Assembly (NCBI RefSeq): GCF_002902405.1
Contig: NZ_PPQS01000044.1
Span: 59,759-123,758 of the forward strand
DNA: 64,000 nt
Source of the DNA: Staphylococcus schweitzeri
Lineage (GTDB): Bacteria > Bacillota > Bacilli > Staphylococcales > Staphylococcaceae
Reading direction: 5' to 3'
Shown here: piece by piece, positions 48,456 through 58,728 of the stretch
How positions within the stretch are numbered: the first letter of the stretch is position 1
Layout: the number at the start of each line of letters is the position of its first letter
Translations under genes and position numbers: made by a program
The notes under the pieces: model-generated
Databases searched by the model: none
What the model was told of the DNA's origin: nothing
What the model saw: the letters and a program-made list of their open reading frames with translations, nothing else

Positions 48456-49247
48456 TTGGAGCAGTTTTATCAATTAGGGTGGACACTTGATTCTGCAGGT
48501 GGTGCATCTGGCGAAGCATATATGGCTGAACAAGATGGACAAAAGTTGTTTTTAAAACGAAATTCAAATCCATTTATTGCGGCATTATCAGCAGAAGGTA
48601 TTGTGCCCAAATTAGTATGGACGAAACGCATAGAAACAGGTGAGGTTGTTACAGCACAACATTGGAAAAATGGCCGTGAACTATCTTCAAATGAAATGAA
48701 GCAAACAAGAGTTGCACATTTATTAAAGAAGATACACAATTCTAGACCTTTATTAAGTATGTTAAAGCGTATGGAAATGGAACCCATTACTCCTGAGATT
48801 ATGCTTAATAAAATTAATGCCTCTTTATCAAGAGAAGTTTTAACACATCATATTGTGAGAAAATCATTAACCTATTTGGAAGAGCATATGCCGAGTTTAG
48901 ATTCACGTTTTTTCACAGTTGTACATGGTGATGTGAATCATAATAATTGGTTATTATCTGATCGTGATGAACTATTTTTAGTCGATTGGGAAGGCGCAAT
49001 GATTGCAGACCCAGCAATTGATATTGGAATGCTGCTTTACAACTACGTTCCACAACAACAATGGTCTGAATGGCTTGAAACATATGGTGTTCAAGAGAGC
49101 TTGAATTTAAATAAACGTATGAAATGGTATACGGTAATTCAATCTATAGGTCTTGTTCAATGGTATGAAGAGCAAAAAAGATATAAGGATATGAACACTT
49201 GGCTTAAATTCCTAAATGAAGTTATGAATAGTAACATGTTTATTTAA
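48456..49247 (+). CDS. APH/choline kinase-like phosphotransferase (YtmP-like)
   Basis: The 263-residue protein kinase-like fold has GGASGEAYMAEQDGQKLFLKR (ATP loop and lysine), the catalytic loop HGDVNHNNWLL, and metal-binding VDWEGAMIADPAIDIG. The substrate is unknown; relatives phosphorylate small alcohols or aminoglycosides. The start is TTG at 48456 with GAGGTG six bases before; the GTG at 48447 lies inside that SD. It is followed after 14 bases by trmB, the same pairing as in Bacillus (ytmP-trmB), so an operon is likely. Confidence 0.82.
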   Translation: MEQFYQLGWTLDSAGGASGEAYMAEQDGQKLFLKRNSNPFIAALSAEGIVPKLVWTKRIETGEVVTAQHWKNGRELSSNEMKQTRVAHLLKKIHNSRPLLSMLKRMEMEPITPEIMLNKINASLSREVLTHHIVRKSLTYLEEHMPSLDSRFFTVVHGDVNHNNWLLSDRDELFLVDWEGAMIADPAIDIGMLLYNYVPQQQWSEWLETYGVQESLNLNKRMKWYTVIQSIGLVQWYEEQKRYKDMNTWLKFLNEVMNSNMFI

Positions 49248-49261
49248 GAGGAGAATAAAAT

Positions 49262-49906
49262 ATGAGAGTTCGATACAAACCATGGGCTGAAGATTATTTA
49301 AAAGATCATCCTGAATTGGTTGACATGGACGGTCAACATGTAGGGAAAATGACTGAATGGTTTGATAAAACGCAACCGATACACATTGAAATTGGTTCGG
49401 GTATGGGGCAGTTTATTACAACATTAGCTGCTCAAAATCCTCATATTAACTATATTTCAATGGAACGTGAGAAAAGTATCGTTTATAAAGTATTGGATAA
49501 AGTTAAAGAGATGGGTTTAACAAATTTAAAGATTATTTGTAATGATGCCATTGAATTAAATGAATATTTTAAAGACGGCGAAGTTTCGCGTATTTATTTG
49601 AACTTTTCAGATCCATGGCCAAAAAATCGTCATGCAAAACGACGTTTAACGTATCGTACGTTTTTAGCGTTGTATCAACAAATCTTAAATGATGAAGGAG
49701 ATTTACATTTTAAAACTGATAACAGAGGACTATTTGCCTACAGTTTAGAAAGTATGTCTCAATTTGGAATGTATTTTACAAAAATAAATCTAAATTTACA
49801 TCAAGAAGACGATGGCAGTAATATTTTAACAGAATATGAAAAGAAATTTTCGGATAAAGGGTCACGTATTTATCGTATGGAAGCGAAATTCCATTCACAA
49901 AAATAA
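49262..49906 (+). CDS. trmB: tRNA (guanine-N7-)-methyltransferase TrmB
   Basis: The 214-residue SAM-dependent enzyme makes m7G46 in t[17 protein letters not shown] is the SAM site, YISMERE the acidic strand, and [18 protein letters not shown] the hallmark TrmB catalytic motif; [19 protein letters not shown] ends the protein. SD AGAGGAG, ATG 49262. It is co-transcribed with the kinase-like gene upstream and ends at a strong terminator. Confidence 0.96.
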   Translation: MRVRYKPWAEDYLKDHPELVDMDGQHVGKMTEWFDKTQPIHIEIGSGMGQFITTLAAQNPHINYISMEREKSIVYKVLDKVKEMGLTNLKIICNDAIELNEYFKDGEVSRIYLNFSDPWPKNRHAKRRLTYRTFLALYQQILNDEGDLHFKTDNRGLFAYSLESMSQFGMYFTKINLNLHQEDDGSNILTEYEKKFSDKGSRIYRMEAKFHSQK

Positions 49907-49907
49907 G

Positions 49908-49951
49908 ACACTTATGAGGGTATGTACACATACAATCATAAGTGTTTTTTT
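49908..49951 (+). terminator. trmB terminator
   Basis: ACACTTATGA pairs with TCATAAGTGT, with an inner TATGT/ACATA pairing, then T6. Confidence 0.85.
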
Positions 49952-49992
49952 CGTACTATAATGGTTCTATAGAAAAAGTGGTTCAATAATAA

Positions 49993-50214
49993 ATCGGACT
50001 GATGGAAAAAGTATTTTACTTTTCATCTGTCCGATTTTTTGATTTTGAATATAAAAAAAGCGCAATTATCTCTATAATTAAAAGTGCCTAAACAAATAAC
50101 TAAAGGAGATAATGCGCCTATGAACAATGTTATACTAAATACCTTTGATTTTAAAGAATAATGTTTGCATTTTACTTGAAAATTTAAATTATTAATTCAA
50201 AATTACAGTCCGAT
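49993..50214. mobile_element. 222-bp inverted-repeat-bounded remnant with a 13-codon transposase-like start
   Basis: ATCGGACTG (49993-50001) and its inverse CAGTCCGAT (50206-50214) bound a segment with no intact gene. Inside are a terminator-like hairpin (49991-50040), a GCGCAATTATCTC/GAGATAATGCGC inverted repeat (50060-50116), and a good SD (AAGGAG). A short frame from ATG 50120, MNNVILNTFDFKE, then stops. This looks like an internally deleted insertion element or MITE-like remnant. I think the peptide recalls ISL3-type transposase starts but cannot confirm it. Confidence 0.4.
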
Positions 50215-50378
50215 GGTTATGATGTGTTTACATATAATATGATTACATTAATCTTTAAAAGTAGTTGAAAGTGTATTAGTGTGGGGCGTTTCGTTTTTGT
50301 TCGCATTTATGAATAGTGATATGATGTAATAAACACATACTAATTGTAATAACGAATACAGAAAGAATAGGTGATGTT

Positions 50379-51221
50379 ATGAAAATCGGGGATATATCTA
50401 TTCATTATCTAAATGGCGGCAATACAAAAATGGATGGCGGTGCAATGTTTGGTGTTGTTCCGAAGCCACTGTGGTCAAAGCAATACAATGCAAATGACCG
50501 AAATCAAATCAATTTACCGACACATCCAATTTTGATTCAAACGGCTCAATATAATTTGATTATAGATGCGGGTATTGGTAATGGTAAATTATCTGAAAAG
50601 CAATTACGTAATTTTGGTGTAGATGAAGAAAGCCATATAATTGCTGATTTGGCAAATTATAATTTAACGCCAAAGGATATTGATTATGTGCTAATGACAC
50701 ATATGCATTTTGATCATGCTGCCGGTTTGACTGATCAAGCGGGACATGCAATTTTTGAAAATGCGATTCATGTTGTGCAACAAGATGAGTGGCATGAGTT
50801 TATTGCACCTAATATAAGAAGTAAATCAACTTACTGGGATAAAAATAAAGGCGATTATAGAAACAAGTTGATTTTATTCGAAAAACATTTTGAACCGGTT
50901 CCGGGTATCAAGATGCAACATAGTGGAGGTCATAGCTTTGGGCACACGATCATTACGATTGAAAGTCAAGGAGATAAAGCAGTTCATATGGGTGATATAT
51001 TCCCGACTACTGCACATAAAAATCCTCTATGGGTAACGGCATATGATGATTATCCTATGCAATCGATTCGTGAAAAGGAACGCATGATACCATATTTTAT
51101 TCAGCAACAATATTGGTTCTTGTTTTATCATGATGAAAACTACTTTGCTGTAAAATACAGCGATGATGGCGAAAGCAAAGAGGCATATATTTTACGTGAA
51201 ACATTCGTTGATAATAACTAA
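50379..51221 (+). CDS. metallo-beta-lactamase-fold hydrolase (YtnP-like)
   Basis: The 280-residue MBL-fold protein has the zinc motif HMHFDHAAGL, a further histidine in SGGHSFGHT, and HMGDIFPT with the bridging aspartate. By family it may be a lactonase like YtnP, which degrades quorum-sensing lactones in Bacillus, but the substrate is inferred. AGGTGATG precedes the ATG. It stands alone after the remnant element and ends at a bidirectional terminator. Cytoplasmic. Confidence 0.85.
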   Translation: MKIGDISIHYLNGGNTKMDGGAMFGVVPKPLWSKQYNANDRNQINLPTHPILIQTAQYNLIIDAGIGNGKLSEKQLRNFGVDEESHIIADLANYNLTPKDIDYVLMTHMHFDHAAGLTDQAGHAIFENAIHVVQQDEWHEFIAPNIRSKSTYWDKNKGDYRNKLILFEKHFEPVPGIKMQHSGGHSFGHTIITIESQGDKAVHMGDIFPTTAHKNPLWVTAYDDYPMQSIREKERMIPYFIQQQYWFLFYHDENYFAVKYSDDGESKEAYILRETFVDNN

Positions 51222-51256
51222 AATAAAGATGTATTACTAAATAAATTTTCAAGAAT

Positions 51257-51306
51257 AAAAAATGAGCCACATCCTATCTTGCTAATTAGGGTGTGGCTCA
51301 TTTTTT
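51257..51306. terminator. bidirectional terminator between the MBL and PepSY genes
   Basis: AAAAATGAGCCACATCCTA (51257 on) pairs with TAGGGTGTGGCTCATTTTTT (to 51306), giving about 19 pairs. Confidence 0.85.
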
Positions 51307-51344
51307 AGTTTTACGATCCAAATCAAATACGGATAAAATTCGTA

Positions 51345-51659
51345 TTAACGCTCTACAATGTTTATGACCTCACCAGTGTATGCATCTGCATAAAAATCAT
51401 AATGAATATCTTTACCATTTTTTACAGTTGTGATGCCACCTTGATAAACTAAACGGTATTTATCAGTTTCAGGATGTACAAATGGTTCATAAACAATATA
51501 AGAACCTTTAACATTCATAAAATATGATTTCACTTCATTAAGAACTTTAACGGGATTATAACGTTTACGATTAATAAATTGAATAATTGAAATGGTTGAA
51601 ATAATTACAATGGTTACAGCAATTATTGTTGGAATTATATATTTCAGTTTAGTCATCAT
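51345..51659 (-). CDS. membrane-anchored PepSY-like protein (YtzB-like)
   Basis: The 104-residue protein has an N-terminal transmembrane helix (about 5-28), then a small extracytoplasmic domain ending DFYADAYTGEVINIVER, the typical PepSY C-terminal strand. PepSY domains are thought to inhibit or chaperone proteases. Position and size match Bacillus YtzB, next to ytoP. Two successive ATGs are possible starts after AGGGAG. It is divergent from the M42 aminopeptidase gene, with 83 bases between starts. Confidence 0.72.
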   Translation of the reverse strand: MMTKLKYIIPTIIAVTIVIISTISIIQFINRKRYNPVKVLNEVKSYFMNVKGSYIVYEPFVHPETDKYRLVYQGGITTVKNGKDIHYDFYADAYTGEVINIVER

Positions 51660-51742
51660 TTATGCTCCCTTGATTTCAAATTCATATCATTAGTTTACCA
51701 TATTGAAGATGATATAATAACATATAAGGAGTGAGAACTTTT

Positions 51743-52819
51743 ATGAACATAAATAAAAATATAACATTACAACGAATTCAAACTTTAACTGAGCTTCATG
51801 GCGCACCAGGTTTTGAACAAGAAGTAAAAGATTACATGACTGAGCAAATGGCCCCATATGTAGATGAATTTATTGAAAATCGAATGGGTGGTTTTTTCGG
51901 CGTTAAAAAATCTAAAAATCCAAATGCTAAACGTGTGATGATCGCAGCACATATGGATGAAATTGGTTTTATGATAACGAATATAACAGATAACGGTATG
52001 ATACAATTTACAAATTTAGGTGGCGTAGCAAATGATATTTGGCAAGGGCAACGTTTGGTCATTAAAAATAGAAATGGTGACAAGATTATAGGCGTAGTGT
52101 CAAATATCCCAAAACATTTTCGTACAGGTAATGAAGGTGCACCCGAAATCAAAGATTTAACTCTAGATATTGGTGCCGAAAATGCAAATGAAGTTCGTTT
52201 ACGTGGTATAGAGATAGGAGATACAATTGTACCGTACACTTCATTTACACAATTATCTGAGCATCGTTATAGTGCTAAAGCTTGGGATAATCGTTATGGA
52301 TGTGTTCTAGCAATTGAAATTCTTGAATTATTTAAAGATAAAGAGTTAGATGTTGATTTATATGTTGGAGCAAATGTTCAAGAAGAAGTTGGTTTAAGAG
52401 GTGCTAAAGCATCAGTAGAAATGATTGATCCGGATGTTGCATTCGTAGTAGATTGTTCACCGGCAAATGATGTTAAAGGTAAACAGTCATTATCAGGTGA
52501 ACTTGGAAAAGGAACTTTAATACGAATTAAAGATGGTACAATGATTTTAAAACCTACTTTCAGAGACTATTTATTAAATTTAGTAGACATACATGGGATT
52601 GCTCATCAGTATTATATGTCTCCAGGTGGAACAGATGGTGGTGAAATACATAAGGCTAATATTGGTGTTCCTACTGCTGTTATAGGTGTATGTGCACGTT
52701 ATATACATAGTACAGACTCAGTATTCGATATTAGAGATTATTTTGCTGCTAGACATTTATTGTTTGAGGCAATTAATAATTTAGATGACAAGCAAATAGA
52801 TACGTTACAATACAACTAA
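51743..52819 (+). CDS. M42-family glutamyl aminopeptidase-like enzyme (YtoP-like)
   Basis: The 358-residue zinc aminopeptidase has metal ligands in AAHMDEIGF (His), SAKAWDNRYGC (Asp), NVQEEVGLRGA (Glu pair), VVDCSPAND (Asp) and ARYIHSTDS (His). M42 enzymes form large tetrahedral assemblies; the S. aureus orthologue is usually annotated as glutamyl aminopeptidase. The start ATG 51743 has AAGGAG upstream; a GTG at 51731 abuts that SD and is rejected. It is followed after 66 bases by a thioredoxin-like gene. Confidence 0.9.
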   Translation: MNINKNITLQRIQTLTELHGAPGFEQEVKDYMTEQMAPYVDEFIENRMGGFFGVKKSKNPNAKRVMIAAHMDEIGFMITNITDNGMIQFTNLGGVANDIWQGQRLVIKNRNGDKIIGVVSNIPKHFRTGNEGAPEIKDLTLDIGAENANEVRLRGIEIGDTIVPYTSFTQLSEHRYSAKAWDNRYGCVLAIEILELFKDKELDVDLYVGANVQEEVGLRGAKASVEMIDPDVAFVVDCSPANDVKGKQSLSGELGKGTLIRIKDGTMILKPTFRDYLLNLVDIHGIAHQYYMSPGGTDGGEIHKANIGVPTAVIGVCARYIHSTDSVFDIRDYFAARHLLFEAINNLDDKQIDTLQYN

Positions 52820-52885
52820 AGCATATTGAAATTGTTGAAACTTAATATTACCCATTAAAAATATATGACTTAAGGAGAGTTTAAA

Positions 52886-53197
52886 ATGAAACAACTTGAA
52901 TCAGAGCAACAATTTGAAACATTGAAACAAGGTGCAACAGTATTTGAATTTACAGCAGGATGGTGTCCAGACTGTAGAATAATCGAACCAGATTTACCAA
53001 AATTAGAAGAAAAGTATCCAATGTTTGATTTTGTATCCGTTAATCGCGACCAATTTATGGATATTTGTATTGAAAATGGTATTATGGGTATTCCAAGTTT
53101 TTTAGTTTATAAGAATGGTGAATTGCTTGGAAGCTATATTGGAAAAGAACGGAAATCAATTGAACAAATAGATGCATTTTTAGCTCAATACGTGTAA
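52886..53197 (+). CDS. thioredoxin-like protein (YtpP-like)
   Basis: The 103-residue thioredoxin fold has the active site WCPDC (C27, C30), in place of the classical WCGPC, and the cis-proline loop GIPSFLVYKNGE. The Bacillus orthologue YtpP has reported roles in thiol redox stress; the partner here is unknown. AAGGAGAG precedes the ATG. It begins the ytpP-ytpQ-ytpR-ftsK-murC block, though a small hairpin (53206-53237) separates it from ytpQ. Confidence 0.88.
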   Translation: MKQLESEQQFETLKQGATVFEFTAGWCPDCRIIEPDLPKLEEKYPMFDFVSVNRDQFMDICIENGIMGIPSFLVYKNGELLGSYIGKERKSIEQIDAFLAQYV

Positions 53198-53205
53198 TTT
53201 AGACT

Positions 53206-53237
53206 AGAGAAAAACGGGGTAAAACTCGTTTTTCTCT
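53206..53237 (+). other. intergenic hairpin after the thioredoxin-like gene
   Basis: AGAGAAAAACG pairs perfectly with CGTTTTTCTCT (11 bp). There is no T-run directly after it, so it may be a weak terminator or an RNA stability element. Confidence 0.45.
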
Positions 53238-53296
53238 GTTACTACGTGTTGATTTATTGTAAACTGTTATAAGGTGCGAAATTAGGAGTGTTATAC

Positions 53297-54154
53297 ATGA
53301 ATACCTTTCAAATGAGAGATAAATTAAAGGAACGTTTAAGTCATTTAGACGTCGATTTTAAATTTGATCGTGAAGAAGAAACTTTGCGTATTTATCGAAC
53401 AGATAATAACAAAGGTATCACGATTAAACTTAACGCTATAGTCGCAAAATATGAAGATAAAAAAGAAAAAATTGTTGATGAAATTGTTTACTATGTAGAT
53501 GAAGCTATTGCACAAATGGCAGATAAAACTTTAATAGATATAACACCTAGTCAAATTATGCCTGTAATAAGAGCGACAAGTTTCGATAAGAAAACAAAAC
53601 AAGGTATACCTTTCATATATGAAGAACATACTGCAGAAACAGCTGTTTATTATGCAGTAGATTTAGGGAAATCATATCGTCTTGTGGATGAAAGTATGTT
53701 AGACGAATTGAATTTAACTGAACAACAAATAAAGGAAATGTCATTATTTAATGTTAGGAAATTGTCTAATTCTTATACTACAGATGAAGTAAAAGGCAAT
53801 ATATTTTATTTTATAAATACAAATGACGGGTATGATGCTAGTAGAGTTTTAAATACGGCTTTTTTAAATGACATAGAAGCGCAATGTCAAGGTGAGATGT
53901 TGGTAGCAGTCCCACATCAGGATGTACTGATTATTGCAGATATTCGTAATAAAACAGGTTATGATGTTATGGCGCATTTAACAATGGAATTTTTCACAAA
54001 AGGATTAGTTCCGATTACGTCACTTTCATTTGGTTATAAACAAGGACATCTTGAACCCATTTTTATTTTGGGTAAAAATAATAAACAAAAAAGAGATCCA
54101 AACGTCATTCAACGTTTAGAAGCAAATCGACGTAAATTTAACAAAGATAAATAG
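53297..54154 (+). CDS. DUF1444/UPF0354 family protein (YtpQ)
   Basis: The 285-residue soluble protein belongs to the DUF1444 family: [11 protein letters not shown] at the N-terminus, an [12 protein letters not shown] segment, and [14 protein letters not shown] followed by ITSLSFGY near the end. No catalytic motif is recognised and the function is unknown. The ATG at 53297 follows AGGAG with 8-base spacing; the frame from 53288 would start within a few bases of the SD. It is co-transcribed with ytpR 28 bases downstream. Confidence 0.82.
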   Translation: MNTFQMRDKLKERLSHLDVDFKFDREEETLRIYRTDNNKGITIKLNAIVAKYEDKKEKIVDEIVYYVDEAIAQMADKTLIDITPSQIMPVIRATSFDKKTKQGIPFIYEEHTAETAVYYAVDLGKSYRLVDESMLDELNLTEQQIKEMSLFNVRKLSNSYTTDEVKGNIFYFINTNDGYDASRVLNTAFLNDIEAQCQGEMLVAVPHQDVLIIADIRNKTGYDVMAHLTMEFFTKGLVPITSLSFGYKQGHLEPIFILGKNNKQKRDPNVIQRLEANRRKFNKDK

Positions 54155-54182
54155 AAATAAGTGGATAAGGAGTTTTGTCATA

Positions 54183-54779
54183 ATGAATTTATTTTATAAT
54201 CCTAAATATGTAGGAGATGTCGCATTCTTACAGATAGAACCTGTTGAAGGTGAATTAAATTATAATAAGAAAGCTGACGTTGTCGAAATTACAAATGAAG
54301 GAAAAGTTGTAGGTTTTAATATTTTTGGTATTTCAAATGATATATCAATTAAGGAAACAGGACATATTAAATTAACTGATGAACTTGTAATTGCCTTCCA
54401 ACAACGTATCAATCAAGCTGGTTTTACGTATAAATTAGATGTCGATTTGTCACCTAAATTTGTAGTTGGCTATGTTGAAACGAAAGATAAGCATCCTGAT
54501 GCTGATAAGTTAAGCGTATTAAATGTAAATATCGGAAATGATACATTACAAATTGTTTGTGGTGCGCCAAATGTTGAAGCAGGGCAAAAGGTTGTTGTTG
54601 CTAAAGTAGGTGCAGTAATGCCAAGCGGTATGGTTATTAAAGATGCCGAATTACGTGGTGTTGCATCAAGTGGAATGATTTGTTCGATGAAAGAATTGAA
54701 TTTACCGAATGCACCTGAAGAAAAAGGTATTATGGTTTTAAATGACAGCTATGAAATTGGACAAGCATTTTTTGAATAA
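54183..54779 (+). CDS. YtpR-type tRNA-binding domain protein
   Basis: The 198-residue protein has a staphylococcal/Bacillus YtpR-specific N-terminal half and a C-terminal EMAP/tRNA-binding OB fold (about 95-198). The OB fold contains KDKHPDADKLSVLNVNIG and IVCGAPNVEAGQKVVVAKVGAVMPSG, as in the N-terminus of PheT. It may bind tRNA or act as a chaperone-like accessory protein; its function is unproven. AAGGAG precedes the ATG. It is followed after 20 bases by the FtsK-like gene. Confidence 0.85.
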   Translation: MNLFYNPKYVGDVAFLQIEPVEGELNYNKKADVVEITNEGKVVGFNIFGISNDISIKETGHIKLTDELVIAFQQRINQAGFTYKLDVDLSPKFVVGYVETKDKHPDADKLSVLNVNIGNDTLQIVCGAPNVEAGQKVVVAKVGAVMPSGMVIKDAELRGVASSGMICSMKELNLPNAPEEKGIMVLNDSYEIGQAFFE

Positions 54780-54799
54780 TTAAGGAAGGTAGTGAAAAT

Positions 54800-57700
54800 A
54801 TGAGCTGGTTTGATAAATTATTCGGCGAAGATAATGATTCAAATGATGACCTGATTCATAGAAAGAAAAAAAGACGTCAAGAATCACAAAATATAGAAAA
54901 CGATCATGACTCATTACTGCCTCAAAATAATGATATTTATAGTCGTCCAAGGGGGAAATTCCGTTTCCCTATGAATGTAACTTTTGAGGGTGAAGAAGTA
55001 TCACAATCAAAAGATTTTATTTCAGATGAAAAGGAACAGTACCATCGAGACTATCGCAAACAAGACTACGATGCACGTTCACAAAAAAGACATCGCCGTA
55101 GACGAAACCAAACAACCGAAGAACAAAATCAAGGTGAATATCGTGGTAATCAAAATGATTCTCAACAAAGTATAAAATATAAAAACCACACACAATATCG
55201 TACAAGTAAACCTGGTACATATGTTTCTGCAATAAATGGTATTGAGCATGAGAATAAAAAGTCCAAGTCACATACATCATTTTCTAATACAGCGGCACAA
55301 CATATTAAAGAAACTAAACCTGATTACCATAAGGAGAGTTTCAAGACTTCAGAAGTACCATCAGCCATTTTTGGAACAATGAAGCCTAAAAAACTAGAAA
55401 ATGGACGTATTCCAGTTAGTAAAACATCAGAAAAAGTAGAAACTAACAAGCAAGATATTGAGAAAAATATATCTTCAACTCAATCAATGCAAACTCAAGG
55501 TGTGCAAGAATTTAAGCAAAATAATACTGATGCCCAACAGAAAAAACTATCACAATCAACTGAACCAAGTACATCAGATACTAAGAAATCAACTCCAAAT
55601 TATTCAAAAGTAGATAACACAATTAAAATTGAGAATATATATGCATCTCAAATTGTTGAAGAAATTAGACGTGAAAGAGAGCGCAAAGTACTTCAGAAAC
55701 GTCGATTTAAAAAAGCGCTTCAGCAAAAACGAGAAGAGCATAAAAATGAAAATCAAGATACGATACAACGTGCTATTGATGAAATGTATGCAAAGCAAGC
55801 AGAACGTTATATACGTGAGAGCTCATTAAATGATGACAGTCATGATGAAAATATCAATGATGAGAAAAATTACAATGACAAACAGAATTTTAAAAATAAT
55901 TCTAGTAATACAGACATTGACAGTTATGAGTCAGATAATCACGATGAGACTAGTAGTCAAGAAAGTTTCTATAATTATGAAGAAGTAAATTTAAATCAAG
56001 TTTCAACTACAAAACAACTTTCTGATGATGATGTAACAGTTACAGATGTGTCATCGCAACAATCACATAAATCGATTCATAATGATGTTGATGTTAATCA
56101 AGAAAAATTGATATCACATGTAAATGATGACGTCTCATTAAATAATAAACAGGAAGAAACACAGGTTACTGATGCTAATTTTTATGAAGTAAACAACGAA
56201 GATGCTCATCAAAGTGATGAAACAGAAATCGAGGAAATTAGTACCGAAGAAGTAGAAGCACATACAAATTCAAATGAGATTCAAGATACTGAAAATACAG
56301 AAATACCAGTTAATAATATTGATAAAACAGTAGATAATGAAATTGAGATTGCACCACGTCATAAAAAGGTGAGTGACAATACTCATGAAATTAACAATGA
56401 TCAACTTGTCGATAATTCTCATAATAGTTCTCAAATTAATAAAAATGAAGATTCTGACTCAGCTGAAAAGGATTCACATCGTAATCTTGAATCTTCTGAA
56501 CCATCTAATCAGAGCTATTCAAATATGGAACAACAGGATTCAGCACAAGAAGTTCAAACTAATAAAAAGCCAGAAAATATTTCGTCATTTAGCAAAAGAC
56601 CATTTAATGTAGTTATGACACCTTCTGATAAAAAGCGTATGATGGATCGTAAAAAGCAATCCAAAGTTAAAGTTCCTGAATTAAAACCTGTAACAAATAA
56701 TCAAATTCAAAATAAACAAACATCAGAAAATGACGTTACAACTACATTGCATCAAGAAACACAAGAAGAGAAAACAAGTAATAGTATAGATAAAGAAGTG
56801 ATAAATAATGTTGAGCACAATCAACAAATAAATCAAAAAGATTTCCCGAACTCGAATGTGACTAGTGATTCTAGAAATGATACTGCAAATAAAAATTCGA
56901 CGAAACAAGAAGAATATTTGAAACAAGCTGATACTTCAGCACCACGTTTGGAATCTGATTTAAATGATGATATGAACCAAAGATTAGAAGTTTCTTCGCC
57001 ATCAAACAACAATAAAATTACTGCAGAAAATGACAATAGGCATTTAAATGATTCGCAGAAAGATGTTAATGAACAAGGAGCGGATATTGAACCGTCAACA
57101 GACAATAACACACAACATGAAAATCAAAAAGAAGCATCACAATCTATTGATATTAACGAACTAGATATTCATACACAACAAAATAAAGTGTTACAAAACA
57201 ATGATACAAATGAAGTGGACCAAACCGCAAACAACAGTGCTACTGGTTCAAATCATCAACAAAAATCATTAAAGGAATCTGCACAAGGTGTGAAACCTAT
57301 GATTCGCAAAGGACCTAATATTAAATTACCTAGTGTTTCATTATTAGAACAACCACAGGTAATTGAGCCAAACGATGATTGGATTGCAGATAAAAAACAA
57401 GAACTTAACGATGCATTATATTATTTTAATGTACCTGCTGAAGTACAAGATGTAACTGAAGGCCCAAGTGTTACTAGATTTGAATTATCAGTTGAAAAAG
57501 GCGTTAAAGTTTCAAGAATTACTGCATTGCAAGATGACATTAAAATGGCATTGGCAGCTAAAGATATTCGTATAGAAGCGCCAATTCCAGGAACAAGTCG
57601 TGTTGGTATTGAAGTTCCCAATGCAAATCCAACTACTGTTAATTTGCGTTCTATTATTGAATCGCCTAGCTTTAAAAATGCCGAATCAAAATTAACAGTT

Positions 57701-58705
57701 GCTATGGGTTATCGTATTAATAATGAACCATTACTTATGGATATAGCTAAAACACCTCATGCATTAATTGCAGGTGCAACGGGCTCAGGTAAATCAGTTT
57801 GTATTAATAGTATATTGATGTCTTTACTATATAAAAATCATCCTGAAGAATTACGTTTATTACTAATAGATCCAAAAATGGTTGAATTAGCACCATATAA
57901 TGGATTACCACATTTAGTAGCTCCAGTAATCACAGATGTAAAAGCAGCTACACAAAGTTTAAAATGGGCTGTAGAAGAAATGGAAAGACGTTATAAACTA
58001 TTTGCACATTACCATGTTCGTAATATCACAGCATTTAATAAAAAGGCGCCTTATGATGAAAGAATGCCAAAAATTGTTATTGTCATTGATGAGTTAGCAG
58101 ATTTAATGATGATGGCACCGCAAGAAGTTGAACAGTCTATCGCTCGAATTGCTCAAAAAGCTAGAGCATGTGGTATTCATATGCTTGTTGCGACGCAAAG
58201 ACCTTCTGTGAATGTAATAACAGGCTTAATTAAAGCCAATATACCAACAAGAATCGCATTTATGGTATCATCAAGTGTAGATTCAAGAACGATTTTAGAC
58301 AGTGGTGGAGCAGAACGCTTGTTAGGATATGGCGATATGTTATATCTTGGTAGCGGTATGAATAAACCAATCAGGGTACAAGGTACATTTGTTTCTGATG
58401 ACGAAATCGATGATGTTGTAGAGTTTATTAAACAGCAGAGAGAACCTGATTATTTATTTGAAGAAAAAGAATTGTTGAAAAAAACACAAACACAGTCGCA
58501 AGACGATTTGTTTGATGATGTCTGTGCATTTATGGTTAGAGAAGGTCATATTTCAACATCATTAATCCAAAGACATTTCCAAATTGGATATAATAGAGCA
58601 GCACGAATTATCGATCAATTGGAACAACTCGGTTATGTTTCGAGCGCTAATGGATCAAAGCCTAGGGATGTTTATGTTACAGAAGCAGATTTAAATAAAG
58701 AATAA
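54800..58705 (+). CDS. ftsK: FtsK/SpoIIIE-family DNA translocase, SftA-type
   Basis: The protein has 1301 residues. There is no N-terminal membrane domain; instead an RKKKRRQ-rich start and a very long acidic, Asn/Gln/Asp/Ser-rich disordered region reach to about residue 830. The motor follows: GATGSGKS at 992-999, [18 protein letters not shown], Walker [12 protein letters not shown] near 1092, and a C-terminal winged gamma domain (about 1230-1301) that reads DNA polarity. Synteny with Bacillus ytpPQR-sftA supports a soluble septal translocase that clears DNA before division. SD AAGGAAGG. In S. aureus it overlaps in function with SpoIIIE. Confidence 0.93.
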   Translation: MSWFDKLFGEDNDSNDDLIHRKKKRRQESQNIENDHDSLLPQNNDIYSRPRGKFRFPMNVTFEGEEVSQSKDFISDEKEQYHRDYRKQDYDARSQKRHRRRRNQTTEEQNQGEYRGNQNDSQQSIKYKNHTQYRTSKPGTYVSAINGIEHENKKSKSHTSFSNTAAQHIKETKPDYHKESFKTSEVPSAIFGTMKPKKLENGRIPVSKTSEKVETNKQDIEKNISSTQSMQTQGVQEFKQNNTDAQQKKLSQSTEPSTSDTKKSTPNYSKVDNTIKIENIYASQIVEEIRRERERKVLQKRRFKKALQQKREEHKNENQDTIQRAIDEMYAKQAERYIRESSLNDDSHDENINDEKNYNDKQNFKNNSSNTDIDSYESDNHDETSSQESFYNYEEVNLNQVSTTKQLSDDDVTVTDVSSQQSHKSIHNDVDVNQEKLISHVNDDVSLNNKQEETQVTDANFYEVNNEDAHQSDETEIEEISTEEVEAHTNSNEIQDTENTEIPVNNIDKTVDNEIEIAPRHKKVSDNTHEINNDQLVDNSHNSSQINKNEDSDSAEKDSHRNLESSEPSNQSYSNMEQQDSAQEVQTNKKPENISSFSKRPFNVVMTPSDKKRMMDRKKQSKVKVPELKPVTNNQIQNKQTSENDVTTTLHQETQEEKTSNSIDKEVINNVEHNQQINQKDFPNSNVTSDSRNDTANKNSTKQEEYLKQADTSAPRLESDLNDDMNQRLEVSSPSNNNKITAENDNRHLNDSQKDVNEQGADIEPSTDNNTQHENQKEASQSIDINELDIHTQQNKVLQNNDTNEVDQTANNSATGSNHQQKSLKESAQGVKPMIRKGPNIKLPSVSLLEQPQVIEPNDDWIADKKQELNDALYYFNVPAEVQDVTEGPSVTRFELSVEKGVKVSRITALQDDIKMALAAKDIRIEAPIPGTSRVGIEVPNANPTTVNLRSIIESPSFKNAESKLTVAMGYRINNEPLLMDIAKTPHALIAGATGSGKSVCINSILMSLLYKNHPEELRLLLIDPKMVELAPYNGLPHLVAPVITDVKAATQSLKWAVEEMERRYKLFAHYHVRNITAFNKKAPYDERMPKIVIVIDELADLMMMAPQEVEQSIARIAQKARACGIHMLVATQRPSVNVITGLIKANIPTRIAFMVSSSVDSRTILDSGGAERLLGYGDMLYLGSGMNKPIRVQGTFVSDDEIDDVVEFIKQQREPDYLFEEKELLKKTQTQSQDDLFDDVCAFMVREGHISTSLIQRHFQIGYNRAARIIDQLEQLGYVSSANGSKPRDVYVTEADLNKE

Positions 58706-58728
58706 TTATGAGTAAGGAGTTTTATATA

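Noticed and set aside
48388..48573. A 61-codon minus-strand frame over the start of the kinase-like gene
   Set aside because: Antisense to a well-supported coding start and to a hairpin; no SD.
56723..57111. Minus-strand frames inside the FtsK linker
   Set aside because: Antisense shadows of Asn/Asp-rich codons, giving unlikely Phe/Ile/Ser-rich peptides.
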